Notes: generated by a model from the letters alone, not told the origin. Shown: positions 1 to 9,000, counted from the stretch's first letter. The stretch: DNA of 22,802 nt from an uncultured Clostridia bacterium (GCA_947631875.1 CANRMV010000004.1:1-22802), one strand, 5' to 3'. Numbers and translations: made by a program.

Positions 1-5
1 GGTTT

Positions 6-108
6 GCGGGGAAAACGAATTTTAGCGGTCACGCCCGAGATTCTTCGGCTTCGCTCAGAATGACAATGGGCGGGCTTGTCCGCGTTAAGAAATTCTAGTT
101 GTCCCCGC
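6..108. repeat. Palindromic intergenic element (REP/MITE-like)
   Basis: The outer arms form an imperfect inverted repeat. GCGGGGA at 6-12 pairs with TCCCCGC at 102-108, and the match continues with gaps through GAATTT/AAATTC and GCGG/CCGC to GCCCG/CGGGC. A smaller hairpin (ATTCT at 40-44 with AGAAT at 57-61, around TTCGGCTTCGCTC) lies in the middle. The stretch is clearly richer in G and C than its surroundings and ends one base before the stop codon of the next gene. The central motif resembles a dispersed intergenic repeat (TCATTCTGAGCGAAGCGAAG-type) that I recall from many uncultured bacterial genomes. That link is from memory, not a search. No second copy is visible in this window. It may also end transcription of the neighbouring gene. 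Confidence 0.6.
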
Positions 109-109
109 A

Positions 110-508
110 CTATTCCTGTATGTTTGGTGGCGTGACGATTGGCCCCAAGAATGTGTTCATGGTAAGGTCGGTGATTAAACTTGAAATGTAAGAAATCAAA
201 ATTCTTACGGGTTGGCTGTTTTTGATGTATTCCTTTGGTGACTGCAATTTCATAAACTCAATGCTGTCAATTGGAATTTCAATGCTCATTGCAACTGCAA
301 GCCTCATAAGATTGTCTGGTGAAACAACCAAAGTTCTTTGAATTGTCACTTTTACAATCTCTTCCGAAATTTTTCTCACATCAACCATGTCTTCTGGCTT
401 GATGTTTATCATTGTGTTTGGTGCTGGCAACTGTCTTTTGTCAAAAACAATGTTTTCAAGCATTGGTTTAACAAGGTGTGGCTTAATTACTCTCTCAGTG
501 TTGTTCAT
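110..508 (-). CDS. Hypothetical protein, 132 aa
   Basis: I do not recognise the family. The product is a soluble-looking 132-residue protein with no signal peptide and no clear membrane segment. A basic N-terminus is followed by alternating beta-like stretches (VTIQRTLVV, VRILISYISSLI) and a hydrophobic C-terminal part. The start ATG is supported by AAGGAG about 6 nt upstream, with a good promoter (530-558) just before it. It lies downstream of the CBS-domain gene on the same strand with a 52-bp gap. It could therefore be read both from its own promoter and by readthrough. The stop codon abuts the palindromic element at 6-108. Existence as a gene is well supported; the function is unknown. 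Confidence 0.75.
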   Translation of the reverse strand: MNNTERVIKPHLVKPMLENIVFDKRQLPAPNTMINIKPEDMVDVRKISEEIVKVTIQRTLVVSPDNLMRLAVAMSIEIPIDSIEFMKLQSPKEYIKNSQPVRILISYISSLITDLTMNTFLGPIVTPPNIQE

Positions 509-529
509 ATTTTTCTCCTTATGTTTATT

Positions 530-558
530 ATTTTAACACATTTACAGCAAATTTACAA
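530..558 (-). promoter_or_regulatory. SigA-type promoter of the 132-aa gene
   Basis: On the minus strand, TTGTAA (553-558), a 17-bp spacer, then TAAAAT (530-535). The predicted start near 523 gives a leader of about 15 nt that contains the AAGGAG ribosome binding site. Confidence 0.55.
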
Positions 559-560
559 AA

Positions 561-1940
561 CTATTTTTCATCATTTTCTGTCTTTTTGACTTCATCAACA
601 TATTCTAATTTAAGTTTCACTCTAACAACCCTTCTTGCATCAACTTCGGTGACGGTGAAAATCATGTTTATTCTGTGTTCGGTTAAGTTTCCTTCGTCAT
701 CAATGATTTCGTCAATGGTTTTGTAAACGTATTTGTTTCCTTTTTCAGGAACATCTTCTGACAAATCAAATATGAAAGAATTGACAGATTGATATGGATT
801 TTCTGGTAAATTTTCAATTTGCAGGCGGTCAAACAGTTCCTCAATGGTGATTTCGGCATCTATATCATATTCGTCATCGCCAATTTGCTCAATGTTTGGC
901 TCGGTTTCGTCCTCGTCTGTTTCATCAAAAATTTCACCAAAAATTGTTTCAACACAGTCCTCCATGCTCACAATCCCGGAAACGCCGCCATGCTCATCCA
1001 CAACAATGGCAAGATGTTTTTTCTCTTTTTGCATCTCTTTTATCAGCGTGTCAACAACTGTGTTTTCAGCTGTGAAAAGAGGTTTGGTCATAATGTCCGC
1101 AAGTTTAAACTCCTTGCCCACAATTTTTGCATTGAAATAATCCTTTATGTTCAAAACACCGACCACATTGTCGGTGTTATCTTGATAAACCGGCCATCTG
1201 CTGTATTCATGCTCCAAGAAAAGTTTTTCAATTTCTTCATTTGTGGTGTTTATATCCAAAAACACAACATCCACCCTGTGCGTCATGATATCGTGTGCGG
1301 TTGCTTCTTGAATTTTGAAAGTCCCCTGCAAAATATCCGCCTGCTCCTTGCCCAAAACGCCCTCTTCTTCCATTGTGTCGATTATGCTTTCAAGTTCGTC
1401 CTCAGTCACTGTGACATTTTTCTTGGATTTTTCAATTCTTTTCGTGCATAACTTTTGAAGTCCATAAAAGCAAATCACGATTGGATAGGAAAGTTTCATA
1501 AACCAATAAAGAATAAAGGAAAATCGGCATGCATATTTTTCTGGACTGGCTTTTGCCATAGACTTTGGCAAAATTTCACCAACAATCAAAATGATAACCG
1601 TCATCACAAGCGTGTTTAAAACGTTTAGAAGCGTGGCGTCTGACAATAATTGAGACAAAATAAACGCACAAAGAGTTGTTGACAAAATGTTCACAATGTT
1701 GTTTCCAACCAAAATTGTGGTTAAGCCTCTGTCAGAGTGCTCTGCAATGTAGAGTGCCTTTCTTGCCCCTTTAACTTTGTTTTCCGCCATTGTCCTAACT
1801 CGAATCACGTTCATGTAAGAGAAGGCTGTTTCAGCGGCAGAAAAGAAAGCAGAGCAAAGCAAAAGAACAACAATCGCAACAATCAAAATTCCATGTGTAA
1901 CCCCAAAGGGAACAACATCCAGTAACATACTCGGGTGCAT
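561..1940 (-). CDS. CNNM/CBS-domain membrane protein (CorC/HlyC family)
   Basis: The 459-residue protein has the full architecture of the HlyC/CorC (YugS/YrkA-type) family. An N-terminal DUF21/CNNM transmembrane domain (about residues 15-165) includes the typical SAAETAFS and VGEILPKS motifs. A CBS pair follows (about 215-345: IMTHRVDVVFLD, then SRWPVYQ, IMTKPLF and AIVVDEHGGVSGIVSMED). A C-terminal CorC_HlyC domain (about 360-450) ends it. The family is linked to magnesium and divalent-cation export or homeostasis at the cytoplasmic membrane, with CBS domains sensing Mg-ATP. The old name haemolysin C is misleading. The length is normal for the family. AAGGAG lies 9-10 nt before the ATG, and a strong promoter is at 1981-2009. 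The transport role is inferred from the family only. Confidence 0.92.
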   Translation of the reverse strand: MHPSMLLDVVPFGVTHGILIVAIVVLLLCSAFFSAAETAFSYMNVIRVRTMAENKVKGARKALYIAEHSDRGLTTILVGNNIVNILSTTLCAFILSQLLSDATLLNVLNTLVMTVIILIVGEILPKSMAKASPEKYACRFSFILYWFMKLSYPIVICFYGLQKLCTKRIEKSKKNVTVTEDELESIIDTMEEEGVLGKEQADILQGTFKIQEATAHDIMTHRVDVVFLDINTTNEEIEKLFLEHEYSRWPVYQDNTDNVVGVLNIKDYFNAKIVGKEFKLADIMTKPLFTAENTVVDTLIKEMQKEKKHLAIVVDEHGGVSGIVSMEDCVETIFGEIFDETDEDETEPNIEQIGDDEYDIDAEITIEELFDRLQIENLPENPYQSVNSFIFDLSEDVPEKGNKYVYKTIDEIIDDEGNLTEHRINMIFTVTEVDARRVVRVKLKLEYVDEVKKTENDEK

Positions 1941-1980
1941 TTTAATAATCTCCTTAAAATAATATAATTTTCAAGAATGT

Positions 1981-2009
1981 ATTATATCACAAAATAAAAC
2001 ATTTGTCTA
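1981..2009 (-). promoter_or_regulatory. SigA-type promoter of the CBS gene
   Basis: Minus strand: TAGACA (2004-2009), 17-bp spacer, perfect TATAAT (1981-1986). The leader is about 35 nt and contains the ribosome binding site. It lies back to back with the promoter of the radical SAM gene (2036-2064). Confidence 0.7.
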
Positions 2010-2035
2010 GTATTTTTAAAGGCAGCCGCTTTTTC

Positions 2036-2064
2036 TTGACAAAAAGTGAAGAAAAAAGTAAAAT
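2036..2064 (+). promoter_or_regulatory. Promoter of the radical SAM gene; predicts a leaderless mRNA
   Basis: TTGACA (2036-2041, perfect), 17-bp spacer, TAAAAT (2059-2064). Only 6 nt separate the -10 box from the ATG at 2071, so the expected transcription start is the A of the start codon. There is no Shine-Dalgarno sequence before this ATG. Confidence 0.7.
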
Positions 2065-2070
2065 TTTGAC

Positions 2071-2925
2071 ATGGAAAAGTTTGAAAAATGCGAAATTTGC
2101 CCGCGAAAATGCAAGGTGAACAGAAATGAAACTGTTGGCTTTTGCAAAGAACTTGAAAGCATTAAAATTGCAAAGATAATAGAAAATTTTCAGTGGGAAG
2201 AGCCTTGTTTGAATAAACAAAACAAAGGCGTTCTTGCCATATTTTTCTCTGGCTGCAATTTGGGCTGTGACTATTGCCAAAATCACGAGATTTCTCGTGG
2301 CGGAGTGGGAAAAAACTATTCAGTTGAAGAATTTGTTTCGCTTATTGAAAATGCGCAAGAAAGAAACAGTGCAATCGACCTTATCACGCCCACGCATTTT
2401 TCAAGGGCGCTTTGCAAAGCCTTTGAAAAGATAAACAAAAAAGTGCCTGTGATTTGGAACACAAGCGGCTATGAAACTGTTGAAAACATTGAGGCAGTCA
2501 GCAAATTTGTGGACATTTTTTTAACTGACTTAAAATATGCAGACAACGCACTTGGAAATCAATTTTCAAATTGTTCAAACTATTTTTCTTTTGCCCTGCC
2601 AGCAATAAAAAAGATGTGTGATTTGAAAAAAGATAAATTTGACGGCGATTTTATGCTTGAAGGCGTGATAATCCGCCACCTTGTTTTGCCGGGATATGTT
2701 AAAAATTCTTTAAGCGTTTTGGACATTATAAAACAAAACTTCCCTGAGCGAAAAATTTCAATTATGAGCCAATTTTTGCCAAATGGAAAAAGCAAACTAA
2801 ACAGAAAAATAACAAAAATTGAATATAAAACAGTTCTTGCACACGCCGAGAAATTGGGGCTTGAAAATGGCTTTATTCAAGAACTTAGCAGTTCAGATTG
2901 TTCTTTTGTGCCAGATTTTGACTAA
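2071..2925 (+). CDS. Radical SAM protein, PflX/PflA-like
   Basis: The 284-residue protein carries the radical SAM signature C-x3-C-x2-C at Cys62, Cys66 and Cys69 (GCNLGCDYCQ). These residues would bind the [4Fe-4S] cluster that cleaves S-adenosylmethionine. A second cysteine set at the N-terminus (Cys7, Cys10, Cys14, Cys25, with CPRKCKVNR) is typical of the PflX-like group (COG1313), which resembles pyruvate-formate-lyase activase. Motifs NTSGYE and DIFLTDLKY fit the radical SAM barrel. The substrate of this group is not known, and no glycyl-radical enzyme is encoded nearby. Choosing ATG 2071 keeps the conserved cysteines in frame. The start has no ribosome binding site but lies at the predicted transcription start (see promoter 2036-2064). 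Confidence 0.9.
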   Translation: MEKFEKCEICPRKCKVNRNETVGFCKELESIKIAKIIENFQWEEPCLNKQNKGVLAIFFSGCNLGCDYCQNHEISRGGVGKNYSVEEFVSLIENAQERNSAIDLITPTHFSRALCKAFEKINKKVPVIWNTSGYETVENIEAVSKFVDIFLTDLKYADNALGNQFSNCSNYFSFALPAIKKMCDLKKDKFDGDFMLEGVIIRHLVLPGYVKNSLSVLDIIKQNFPERKISIMSQFLPNGKSKLNRKITKIEYKTVLAHAEKLGLENGFIQELSSSDCSFVPDFD

Positions 2926-2940
2926 ATTTGTTGATTTTAT

Positions 2941-2969
2941 TTGACATAAATAGAAAAAAACTTTATCAT
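2941..2969 (+). promoter_or_regulatory. SigA-type promoter of the small membrane protein gene
   Basis: TTGACA (2941-2946), 17-bp spacer, TATCAT (2964-2969). The leader is about 13 nt and contains GGAGG immediately before the start region. Confidence 0.7.
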
Positions 2970-2988
2970 AATAACTATTGGAGGGATT

Positions 2989-3303
2989 ATGCAACAAACG
3001 AAAAAATCAAAAAGATATTTGCTTGCAGTTGTCTTTTTTGCTTTATGCGCCATTGCTTTTGGCCTTATCTATTATTTTAATGTTATTAAAAATCTAAGTC
3101 TTGTTATGACTTTGTCCTATATTTTGTATTTCTTGGGCTTGGCGGTGTTTTTAAATGGCTCTTATTGCGGTGAAACAGGTCGCCCAAAAGCAAAAAAGTG
3201 GAATTATATTTTTGGAAGTTTAATTTTGGTTGGTGCAGCAGCACTTTTATGCTATGGCATCTGCACAAATCAAGTTCATGTGTTTAAAGGTTTAATTGGT
3301 TAA
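2989..3303 (+). CDS. Small integral membrane protein, 104 aa
   Basis: I do not recognise the family. A short basic N-terminus (QQTKKSKR) is followed by three hydrophobic stretches, at about residues 10-31, 36-57 and 72-92. The last two are separated by a polar loop (GETGRPKAKKW). This suggests three membrane passes in the cytoplasmic membrane. The start ATG has an excellent GGAGGG site 4-5 nt upstream and its own promoter. A strong terminator follows at 3332-3362, so the gene appears to be a single-gene transcript. No enzymatic motif is visible. Confidence 0.8.
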   Translation: MQQTKKSKRYLLAVVFFALCAIAFGLIYYFNVIKNLSLVMTLSYILYFLGLAVFLNGSYCGETGRPKAKKWNYIFGSLILVGAAALLCYGICTNQVHVFKGLIG

Positions 3304-3331
3304 TTTCTTTAAATTTAAACAAAACAATAAT

Positions 3332-3362
3332 AAAAAAGAAGATAATTGATATCTTCTTTTTC
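3332..3362. terminator. Bidirectional intrinsic terminator
   Basis: AAGAAGATA (3336-3344) and TATCTTCTT (3350-3358) form a 9-bp stem with a 5-nt loop, flanked by A-runs and T-runs. It can end both the plus-strand gene at 2989-3303 and the converging minus-strand gene at 3404-5830. Confidence 0.75.
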
Positions 3363-3403
3363 TTCATGCTTAGCCCTGCCTTTAAAAATTCAAATTTCAG
3401 TTT

Positions 3404-5830
3404 TTATGAGTTCAAATTTTTGATTTCTTGAAGCACCTGTTCAAGTCTGCGGTTAACTTCCTCAATTTTGCTTTCAGATTCATTTCTTGCAATCACTTGT
3501 TGTGCTTCTTTTTGCAGGCTTTCAATTTCTTTGATAAGTTCGGCTCTACGCGATTGTTTTGCATCTGTGTTTTGTCCGTTCATTCCATTCATTGCACTTT
3601 CAAGATCTTGATTTAACGCTTTTCTAAGTGCATTTATTCTTGCTTCTTCCTCTTGAAGACGTTGGTTGATTTCATCAATGCTTTCACTTTTCTTTGGCCT
3701 ACCTCTGCCCCTCTTTGGCTCCTCTGGAATGTTTGAAACAATCTTTCTTGGTCTGCCAACACTTCTCTTTGGCACAGGTTGCGTAACTTCTTTGCGAGGT
3801 CTGCCACGCTTTTTAGCCTCCACAGGCTCGGTGACAATCTTTCTTGGTCTGCCCGCCTTCTTTCTTGGTTTTTCTGGCTGTGTGTTTACAGCAGGTTGTG
3901 GCTGTTCTTCAACAGTTTTAACAGGCTCTTCCTGTTGAACAGGCTGTGTTTCCAACCCTTCAAAATTATTAAAGTCAATTATATCCTCGTCAACATTAGC
4001 AGCATTTTCAGTTTCAGTTGGCGTTTCAACTTTTTGCTCTTCTTTTGGCTCCTGTGATTCCAAATCATCAAGGCTCACAGTTTCAAGTTTAGCTTTTTTA
4101 TTTGTAGGCTTTTCCTCTTTTGGTTCTTCCTTTGGCTCTGGCTTTTCAACCTTTCTAACAAATTCTATATCATCATCTTTATTAACGTTTTTGACAATAT
4201 CTTGTGCAACATCGAATATGTCTTCTTTTTGAGTTGTGTCGTTGGTGAAATCAAAAGCATTCAAAGAATCAAGGTCCACAATCTTCTTCTCTTCGGTTTC
4301 TTTTCCAAGTTTCAAAATTAATTTTCCGTCTTGTGAGTAAACATCCCCGTTTTCATCATGGAAATTGCCGTTTTTGTCATAATATGTTCCGTTTTCAAAA
4401 ACATAATTCCCGTCAAGGTCATATTTCCCTTCTGGTTGGTCATTTGCACTTCCGTCATACACGCCCTGAGGAACATCCTTCAACTTCACTTCAAGTTCTT
4501 GAATTCTTTGTTGTGCACGTTCATTTTCCTGCTTCATTTCATCAAACTTAAATTGGAAAACTTGTCCAACAACTTTTTCAGCGCTCTTGCAGAATTTGTT
4601 GAAGAAAGTTTTATATTCGCTCAGCATGCCCGCTTCAACCTTTGCTTTATCATCTTGCAGTTCGGCATTAAGTTTGCTGATTTCTTCCTCGCCCTCGTTC
4701 TTTTCAAGCAGATATTTTGCACGTTGTTGTTCAAATTCTTGTTCAAGTTGCTCTTGCTTGCCAATTTCTTGGGTTTGTTGTTTGCGATAATAGTTTGCTT
4801 CAATTCTGTTTGTTGTTTCCTCTTGCATTTGACGCAGTTTGTCAACATTCTCTTTTGAAGCCTGAATTTTTGTTTGATATTCTTTTTGAACAGTGTCAAA
4901 GTTCTTTCTTCTGCTTTCAAGCGAGCCTTCAAGTTGCGAAATTTGCAAAAGGATTTTTTCCTTTTTCTTTAAATATCTTTCACTTTCTTTCATTGCTCTG
5001 TCAAGCACAATGCTTCCGTCAACGCCCGCAGATGTGAAATCATATTCTTCAAGGTCAAACTGCTCAACCTTTGCTTTGTTAAATTCTTCTTTCTCTTGTC
5101 TTGAACGATAGTCCAAAAATTCACGAAGAACAGGTTGTCCTTTTTCGATTTCGCGAGGAGTGAACAAAATTTGATAATCTATATAAGAAGGCAAGTCAAC
5201 ACACGCGTTATCCATGAAACGACCAAAAAGCGCAACATTTTGATATAAAGAATTTAGAGTGTTGTTTTTTCTAAATCTCAAAAAGATAATAAATCCAAAA
5301 CCAATCACGCACACAAAAATTGGACAAAGCAAAGCAAGAATGGTTGTTTGTCCCGACAAAAAGTTTGTTGGATTGTTCACAACCACAGCAAACATTGCTG
5401 TTATAAGTGCCCAAAGTGTTGTGAAAAGACCAAGATTTTTTATGTTCGATTCATAACTGCTTGTTTTCAAAGGCTTTTCAATTAAGTTCTCTGAGGACAA
5501 GTATGATGAAGGCGAGCCTTCTCTAAACAAAATGTATTGTTGCCAATAATAGCACAATCTCTTTGGTGTTTTTGTTTTGAAAATTTGATTTATTTCACGA
5601 ATGTTGTCCTCAGTGATTGTTTTTTTGTTAAACAACCAATAGTTTAATTTTTCAAGAGCCCTATTCAACCTTGCTTCATAAGAAAAAATTGATTTGAACA
5701 CAAAGAACAAAACAAACAAGGTTTCTCCCGCAAGGAAGATGAAAAACAAAATGTCTGGCGTAATGTAACTCACAGCGTCAGAAAATGCATCTGTTATTGT
5801 TTGAAAAATGGTGCCAAGCATTGAAATCAT
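3404..5830 (-). CDS. Membrane-anchored coiled-coil protein with four AT-hooks
   Basis: This 808-residue protein belongs to no family I recognise. It has one N-terminal membrane segment (about 26-48), a cytoplasm-sized loop, then two more (about 132-151 and 163-185). This spacing resembles MotA/TolQ/ExbB channel proteins, though sequence identity is not obvious. A long charged coiled coil follows (about 275-470), then a tandem of short YD-x-NGN-like units (about 463-505) and an acidic, Pro/Glu/Lys-rich linker. Four AT-hook cores lie at about 655-712 (AGRPRKI, RGRPRKE, VGRPRKI, RGRPKKS). A final coiled coil ends the protein. AT-hooks bind the minor groove of AT-rich DNA. I infer a cytoplasmic tail that tethers chromosome to membrane. 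The start has GGAGG 5 nt upstream. A second ATG three codons on is possible. Confidence 0.85.
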   Translation of the reverse strand: MISMLGTIFQTITDAFSDAVSYITPDILFFIFLAGETLFVLFFVFKSIFSYEARLNRALEKLNYWLFNKKTITEDNIREINQIFKTKTPKRLCYYWQQYILFREGSPSSYLSSENLIEKPLKTSSYESNIKNLGLFTTLWALITAMFAVVVNNPTNFLSGQTTILALLCPIFVCVIGFGFIIFLRFRKNNTLNSLYQNVALFGRFMDNACVDLPSYIDYQILFTPREIEKGQPVLREFLDYRSRQEKEEFNKAKVEQFDLEEYDFTSAGVDGSIVLDRAMKESERYLKKKEKILLQISQLEGSLESRRKNFDTVQKEYQTKIQASKENVDKLRQMQEETTNRIEANYYRKQQTQEIGKQEQLEQEFEQQRAKYLLEKNEGEEEISKLNAELQDDKAKVEAGMLSEYKTFFNKFCKSAEKVVGQVFQFKFDEMKQENERAQQRIQELEVKLKDVPQGVYDGSANDQPEGKYDLDGNYVFENGTYYDKNGNFHDENGDVYSQDGKLILKLGKETEEKKIVDLDSLNAFDFTNDTTQKEDIFDVAQDIVKNVNKDDDIEFVRKVEKPEPKEEPKEEKPTNKKAKLETVSLDDLESQEPKEEQKVETPTETENAANVDEDIIDFNNFEGLETQPVQQEEPVKTVEEQPQPAVNTQPEKPRKKAGRPRKIVTEPVEAKKRGRPRKEVTQPVPKRSVGRPRKIVSNIPEEPKRGRGRPKKSESIDEINQRLQEEEARINALRKALNQDLESAMNGMNGQNTDAKQSRRAELIKEIESLQKEAQQVIARNESESKIEEVNRRLEQVLQEIKNLNS

Positions 5831-5852
5831 AGCAACCTCCTATTACGCATTT

Positions 5853-5861
5853 AGTATAACA
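5853..5861 (-). promoter_or_regulatory. Extended -10 promoter of the AT-hook gene
   Basis: Minus strand TGT-TATACT (5853-5861) is an extended -10 element. No convincing -35 hexamer is seen at 16-18 bp. The predicted start near 5846 leaves a short leader with the GGAGG site. The DNA upstream (about 5870-6010) is extremely A/T-rich. Confidence 0.5.
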
Positions 5862-5945
5862 CAAGTTAAAAAATAATTACTAATAATTTTCAATAATTTT
5901 TTAAATATTTTTAAAATATTTTTTTATTCGGTAAATAATGATGAA

Positions 5946-5993
5946 AAAATAGGCAGAAATTATAATTAAAAAATCATAAAATTCACCTATTTT
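5946..5993 (-). terminator. Probable terminator of the addBA operon
   Basis: On the minus strand, just after the addA stop codon, AAAATAGG (5986-5993) pairs with CCTATTTT (5946-5953), followed by more T residues. The intervening bases add an imperfect inner stem (AGGTGAATTT-type against GAAATT). The loop is long and AT-rich, so this is weaker than the other terminators in the window. Confidence 0.45.
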
Positions 5994-6012
5994 ACGCAAT
6001 AAAAATGTATTT

Positions 6013-9000
6013 TTAAACATTTATTTCAATCAACTGACAATATTTAAGTGACAACAAATAAACTTTGTCAACAGTAAGAGAAAGCCCGTTTGTGATTGCC
6101 AATTTATACAATTTTAATTGGTTTTTATATCTTTCAATCAAACTTTCTTGCGATTTTGTTGACGAATATTTATAATCCACAAGCACAGCATTTTTGCCAT
6201 TCACAACAAACAAATCCACCACGCCCTGCACCATAATTTTGTCGTCATAAGGGGTGTCAAGAAGTTGATTTAAACTTTCTTTCATAATAAATTCTTTCTC
6301 TTTAAACACTTTCCCCTTCTGCGTCAGAGGCTTTAAAATTTGTATGTTATTATATAATATGTTTATATCTATTAAACTCAAATCCAACAAATCCGTGTGA
6401 TTATTAAGTTCCTTTTGCAAGTCCTCTATGCTTGAAATGAAATTAAAATCAATCAACTTCAATGCCAAGTGATAAGCATTTCCAACATCAACAGCGTTTC
6501 CTGTGAAAGTGAAATTTTCATTGTTATATTTTTCAAAAACATCTTCCTGTTGTTTGTGGCTCAGCGAGGTTACACTCTCTTTTAAAGAGAAATTTGTGTT
6601 GTCATTAAATTTGTATTCAAAATTGATATAGTCCTCAATGCGTTTGATAACAGCGCCATCCGCTGCCTCAAATTCAAGATTTTGCTTTATTCCAATTTCT
6701 TGCTCAGCAACCTCATCCAAAACAACAAATTCTCTGTCGTCGGTTTCATGTTTGCCACATTTTAAAAGTTCTTGTTTTTCATTCTTTAAAGCATAAAAAA
6801 TCAGGTCAAAATAACTGTCACAATCTCTTATGTTATACTTTTCAAAACAACTTTCATTGAAATTGCCAAACAAATACAATCGGTTTTTCGCCCGCGTCAG
6901 GGCAACATAAAAAATCATAAGTTCTTCAACAAAATCTTTTTCCGCCTCACTGCGTTTTATTGCAAGCATTCTTGCCGAAAGTCGCTCTTTGTTTGTTGCA
7001 CGGTCAAAATATTTTAAGGCAAGTCCAAAATCTTCATTTATTTCCACATCCGCATTTGGCCTTGTTTTAGACAAACTTCTGTCACACCCAACCAAAAACA
7101 CAACAGGATATTCCAGCCCCTTGCTGTTGTGAATGGTTGAAAGCAAAACAGCATCAGGCGATGCCGACATCTCCCCACTTGCAGTGATTTCCACTCTATC
7201 AAAATAATTCACAAGCGCAGGAATATCAAAGCCGAAATCGCTTTTATCAATTTCGTTTAAAAATTGATTTATAAGCGAATTTAACTTTTCATGCTCTGGC
7301 TTGGAGTTGATATAGGCGCGATAATCCGTTTTTGTGAACAGTTTAACAAAGGCTTTCCTTGCCCCAATAACAGCACAATCAAATTCAAATTCTTCAAGGT
7401 CTGCCAAAAATTTGGCAAAAATTTCGTTTTTATTTACAAAAACCAATTCAAACAAACTTTGTTGTCCTCGCAAATCAGAAATTTGTTGATAATCAAAGTT
7501 ATAAAGTCCCGAAAGCAAAACGCTCAAAATTGAAACGTCATCATTTTTGTTTAGTAAAAGCCGCAAATAATTTATCAGCATCATGATTTCCGGCTCTTCG
7601 GCAAGCGCTGTCCTTGTGCTCGAAACAACAGGGATTGAACTTTCTTGCAAACTTTTTTCAATTTCATTAAACAAGTCATCTCTCTTTCTGGAAAGGATTG
7701 CAATGTCGCTGAATTTGCACTTTCTTAAAACTCCGTCATCACTGATTTGCGTTGACAAAACTTCATAAATTCTTCGCTTAATATCCAAAATTTGTTGTTT
7801 AAACTCATTTTTTTCAAAAATATTTGCATTTTTGACGCTATAAATCGCCATTTTTTGTTCTTTTTCATTTTTTTGCGCTTTTATAACATCCACAAAAACC
7901 GACTTTCCTTCCTCTTTTGCAAACTTTCCTCGCCCTTTAAGCATGGAAGTTGCCTCATAATTCACGCCCGCACTTTCTTGCGTCATGCAAACTTTGAAAA
8001 CATCATTCACAAAATTCAAAACACTTTTTTTGCTCCTGAAATTACTTTTAAGTGGTTTGACAGTTGCATTTTTGTCGTGAGAAAAATCTTGCAAATCTTT
8101 CAAAAAGATTTCCGAACTTGCAAGCCTAAAACCATAAATTCCCTGTTTAACATCTCCAACTGCAACAAAATTGCAATTTTTTGCCACATTTTTGATTATT
8201 CTTTCTTGAACTTTGTTTGTGTCCTGATATTCGTCCACAAAAACATATTGAAAATTTGCGAACAAATTTTCTTGCGTGGAAAGTTTGCTCATATATTTTT
8301 CTAAGTCTGCAAAATCCAAAACATTTTGCTTGTGCTTCAAATCATCCTCAACCTTTTGATATATTCTAAACAACTCTATAAAAAGTTTTTCAAGCGTTGC
8401 GTTTCGCTGAAAATTCAAACTTTCCAAATCGCCCAAATTAAGTTCGCATATTTTGTCAAATTCATTTGTTATTTGCTCTTTTAAAAAGGAAAGTTTTTTT
8501 GATGCCTCTTCCCCAATGATGTTCACGCTTGGCGCTCTTGGAAGGGTCATATTTTCAATCAAAAGGCTGATTTCATAAAGATTTTGTGCATCCAAAACGG
8601 GCTGCAAAAGAACATTTATTTTTTCTTCAAATTTGTCTAGATGCAAGTTTGATATGTTATTCAAAATGTTTTTCAATTTGCGTTTTAAATCTTTTTCCAA
8701 ATACAAAACGGCTTTATCAAACAACTTTTCGCTTTCATCTTCATTCAATTTTAAAAATTGTTCTTTGTCAGCAACCGACCCAACCAAATTTTCAAGTTCG
8801 AAAAGAATGTCTTGAATTTTGTTTTTGTCATTCTTATAATAAAACATCAAATCCTGATATCCATCTTTCTCTTCATAAATTTCCATAGTTTTGTCAAAAG
8901 CAGTTTTTTTCAGTTTTTTTGACAAATTTTCATCTAAAATATCAAAATTTTCACTTAAATCAAGCAAATTTGCATATTTTTTTATAAATTTTTCGCAAAA

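Noticed and set aside
819..1451. 210-residue plus-strand open frame
   Set aside because: It is fully antisense to the conserved CBS-domain gene and its composition is typical of reversed coding sequence.
4358..4858. 166-residue plus-strand open frame
   Set aside because: It is antisense to the coiled-coil region of the AT-hook gene, is rich in Phe/Leu/Cys from reversed Glu/Lys codons, and has no ribosome binding site.
3404..5830. The MotA/ExbB-like topology and long tail suggest a Zorya-type anti-phage component (ZorA)
   Set aside because: No ZorB-like peptidoglycan-binding partner or Zorya helicase/nuclease gene lies beside it, and ZorA is not known to carry AT-hooks. Only the membrane topology is similar.
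5870..6010. Very AT-rich stretch as a replication or transfer origin, or an AT-hook landing site
   Set aside because: It has no DnaA boxes, iterons or origin-linked genes. A terminator for addA and ordinary AT-rich spacer explain it, and a landing site would be speculation.
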